A DNA stretch of 6,904 nucleotides, from contig CALAMB010000422.1 in assembly GCA_937925645.1 (NCBI GenBank), positions 1 to 6,904 of the forward strand, read 5' to 3'. Every line of letters starts with the position of its first letter. The stretch's first letter is position 1. This DNA comes from an uncultured Acidobacteriota bacterium (lineage in GTDB: Bacteria > Acidobacteriota > JAAYUB01). Below the pieces are notes generated by a model. The model did no database searches, was not told where the DNA came from, and saw only the letters and a program-made list of their open reading frames with translations. Of the stretch, positions 5,261 to 6,904 are shown in pieces. A program made the position numbers and the translations under genes.

Positions 5261-6904
5261 TGGACAGGTACTACTTCCAACTCGGCGGCGCCATCGTCGG
5301 CCCCCTGGACGCTGCGGGCGTGCGAGCCGCGGTCCGCGAGGGCCGCATCCGTCCGGACACGCCGACGCGCCGGTCTCCCGACGCGCCATGGGAACCCGCG
5401 GGCCGCCTGCTGGTGGACCTGCCCGGCGGACTTGACGCACTCGGCTGGCCGATGGACGCGCCCGGCGGCGACGCGACCCTGCCCACCCCCGCCGCAGCCA
5501 CCGACACGCACCCATCCGGCGGCGGTCGCGCATTCCGGATGAGCCTGTTCGGTCCGGGCGAGGAGGTGGCCGGGCGCTATCGGGTGATTCGTTTCATCGG
5601 CCGGGGCGGGATGGGCGAGGTGTACGAGGTCGAGGATACCGAGCTGCACGAGCGGGTCGCCCTCAAGACCATCCGCCCCGAAATCGCCGGCGACGAGAAC
5701 GCCGTCAACCGCTTCAAGCGGGAGATCCATCTGGCCCGCAAAGTCACCCATCCCAATGTCTGCCGCATCTTCGACCTGGGCATTCACCACTGGCCGCCGG
5801 CGGGGGGCGGGGAGGAGCCGGGCGTCTTCTTTCTGACCATGGAGATGATCCCCGGCGAGACGCTGGCCGAGCGCCTGAACCGGGTGGGCCGGCTGGAGCC
5901 GACGGCGGCGCTGCCCCTCGCGGAGCAGCTCTGCGCGGCCCTCGACGCCGCCCACCGGGTCGGCATCGTGCACCGGGACTTCAAGACCGGCAACGTCATG
6001 CTGATCCCCGCCCGCGAGGGCGCCGCGGGCGAGCGGGCGGTGATCACCGATTTCGGCATGGCCCGCTCCAGCTTCGACAGCGACTCACCGCTGGACGCGC
6101 TGACGGTGACGGGGCAGATCTCCGGTACGCCCACGTTCATGGCCCCGGAGCAGGTGGAGGGCGGGGCGGTCACCGCCGCAGCCGACATCTATGCCCTCGG
6201 CGTCGTGCTCTACCGCGCCGTGACCGGCACCTGGCCCTTTGTCGCCGACACCCCGCTGGCCACGGCGCTCAAACGGCTGCGCGAGGCGCCGGTGCCGCCG
6301 TCGGCCCATCTCCCCGGCCTCGACCCGAAGTGGGAGACGGCGATTCTCCGGTGCCTGCAGCGTGAGCCCGCGGCGCGGTTTCCCGACGCCCGGTCCGTCG
6401 CCGCCGCCCTGCGCGGGGAAGCCGCGGACGGCGACTCGCTAACCGTCCGCCTGGCGCCGCGCCGCCCGGCCCGCCGCTGGCTCATCGGCGTCGCGCTGGC
6501 GTTGGCGCTGGCCGCCATCGGCATCGTGCTCTGGCAAACCGGCGTGCTGCCATCGCCGTCGTCCAAAAAAGGCGACACGTCGGTGGCCATGCGCCGCGCC
6601 GTGGCCGTGCTGGGGTTTAAAAATCTGTCCGGCCGGTCCGAGGCCGACTGGCTGGCCACCGCGCTGGCCGAGATGGTCCGCACCGAACTGGGGCCCGCCG
6701 GCCAGCTCCGCCTCATCCCCGGGGAGAACATCGCCCGGATGCGCCTCGAGCTGGCGCTGCCGGAGGCCGACACGCTGGCGCTCGACACGCTGCAGCGCAT
6801 CCGGCGCAACCTCGGCACCGACGTGGTGGTGCTGGGGTCCTACCTGGCGCTGGGCGAGCGGGGCGGCGGCCGGATCCGCCTGGACGTCCGCGTGCAGGAC
6901 ACGG
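5260..6904 (+). CDS. Transmembrane Ser/Thr protein kinase with N-terminal GYF_2 and C-terminal TolB-like domain, 3' end beyond window
   Basis: Hanks-type (Pkn-like) kinase; 548 codons visible with no stop. Residues 3-47 match a GYF_2 module (YYFQLGG, VGP 13-15, W44), a putative peptide-binding domain. A Pro/Gly/Ala-rich linker leads to the kinase (about 108-383): Gly loop GRGGMGEV (114-121), ATP-site Lys136 in VALK, helix-C Glu155, catalytic Asp240 in HRDFKTGN with Lys242 and Asn245, metal-binding Asp264 in DFG, then GTPTFMAPE (E297) and DIYALGVVLY. All key residues are present, so it should be active. HRDFKTGN departs from the common HRDLKPxN. One transmembrane helix (about 407-427) follows an Arg-rich stretch, putting the kinase in the cytosol and the rest outside. 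From 448 (VAVLGFKNLSG, VRTELG, LGTDVVVLGSY) it resembles TolB/FlgO-like modules attached to kinases in Acidobacteriota; TPR repeats often follow in such proteins but none is visible here. ATG 5260 is chosen because it precedes the GYF_2 module directly. Signal and targets are unknown. Confidence 0.95.
   Translation, partial: MDRYYFQLGGAIVGPLDAAGVRAAVREGRIRPDTPTRRSPDAPWEPAGRLLVDLPGGLDALGWPMDAPGGDATLPTPAAATDTHPSGGGRAFRMSLFGPGEEVAGRYRVIRFIGRGGMGEVYEVEDTELHERVALKTIRPEIAGDENAVNRFKREIHLARKVTHPNVCRIFDLGIHHWPPAGGGEEPGVFFLTMEMIPGETLAERLNRVGRLEPTAALPLAEQLCAALDAAHRVGIVHRDFKTGNVMLIPAREGAAGERAVITDFGMARSSFDSDSPLDALTVTGQISGTPTFMAPEQVEGGAVTAAADIYALGVVLYRAVTGTWPFVADTPLATALKRLREAPVPPSAHLPGLDPKWETAILRCLQREPAARFPDARSVAAALRGEAADGDSLTVRLAPRRPARRWLIGVALALALAAIGIVLWQTGVLPSPSSKKGDTSVAMRRAVAVLGFKNLSGRSEADWLATALAEMVRTELGPAGQLRLIPGENIARMRLELALPEADTLALDTLQRIRRNLGTDVVVLGSYLALGERGGGRIRLDVRVQDT

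Noticed and set aside
4364..5533. A 389-codon minus-strand frame
   Set aside because: It is antisense to the amidase catalytic region and kinase N-terminus, is arginine- and glycine-rich, and shows no domain.
4681..5973. A 430-codon minus-strand frame antisense to the amidase end and kinase
   Set aside because: It spans the junction of two real genes, has no recognisable motif, and its composition (Ala/Arg/Pro/Ser) is that of a shadow frame.
1..6904. CRISPR array, tRNA/rRNA, insertion sequence, toxin-antitoxin or phage-defence genes
   Set aside because: I read both strands for repeats and protein motifs; none of these was found. The window is almost fully explained by four ordinary-length genes.

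Overview
This is a GC-rich, gene-dense bacterial window. It holds four protein-coding genes, two of them cut by the window edges, and no RNA gene, CRISPR array, insertion sequence or phage gene that I can recognise. Third codon positions are strongly G/C, so most long reading frames on the opposite strands are shadows. The mix of genes (a secreted subtilisin-type protease, a membrane-anchored amidase, and a transmembrane Ser/Thr kinase joining GYF_2 and TolB-like modules) and consensus TATAAT boxes in a high-GC genome resemble Acidobacteriota or a similar soil, sediment or subsurface lineage. This is a family-level impression, not a phylogenetic result.

Layout. (1) Bases 1-2768, minus strand: the first 922 codons of a large secreted S8 serine peptidase with a complete Asp/His/Asn/Ser active site, a KP-43-like C-terminal beta domain and Ig-like modules that run off the left edge. 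(2) Bases 2769-2955: a 187-base divergent control region with one TATAAT box facing each way and several short inverted repeats. (3) Plus strand, 2956-3474: a small flavin reductase/flavoredoxin-like FMN-binding protein. (4) Plus strand, 3545-5206: an exported or membrane-anchored amidase-signature hydrolase. (5) Plus strand, 5260 to the right edge: a receptor-like Ser/Thr kinase whose C-terminal periplasmic part is incomplete here.

The three plus-strand genes have gaps of 70 and 53 bases and no visible terminator between them, so they could form one transcription unit from the extended -10 promoter at 2897-2905. The protease is transcribed away from them. Protease and amidase are both predicted to be exported hydrolases, which would fit use of external peptides or amides. 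No sequence evidence ties the kinase or flavin reductase to that role. I found no clear undescribed system. The most notable items are the kinase architecture, a possible 9-codon leader ORF overlapping the kinase start, a duplicated pro-region in the protease, and the palindrome-rich divergent promoter region.
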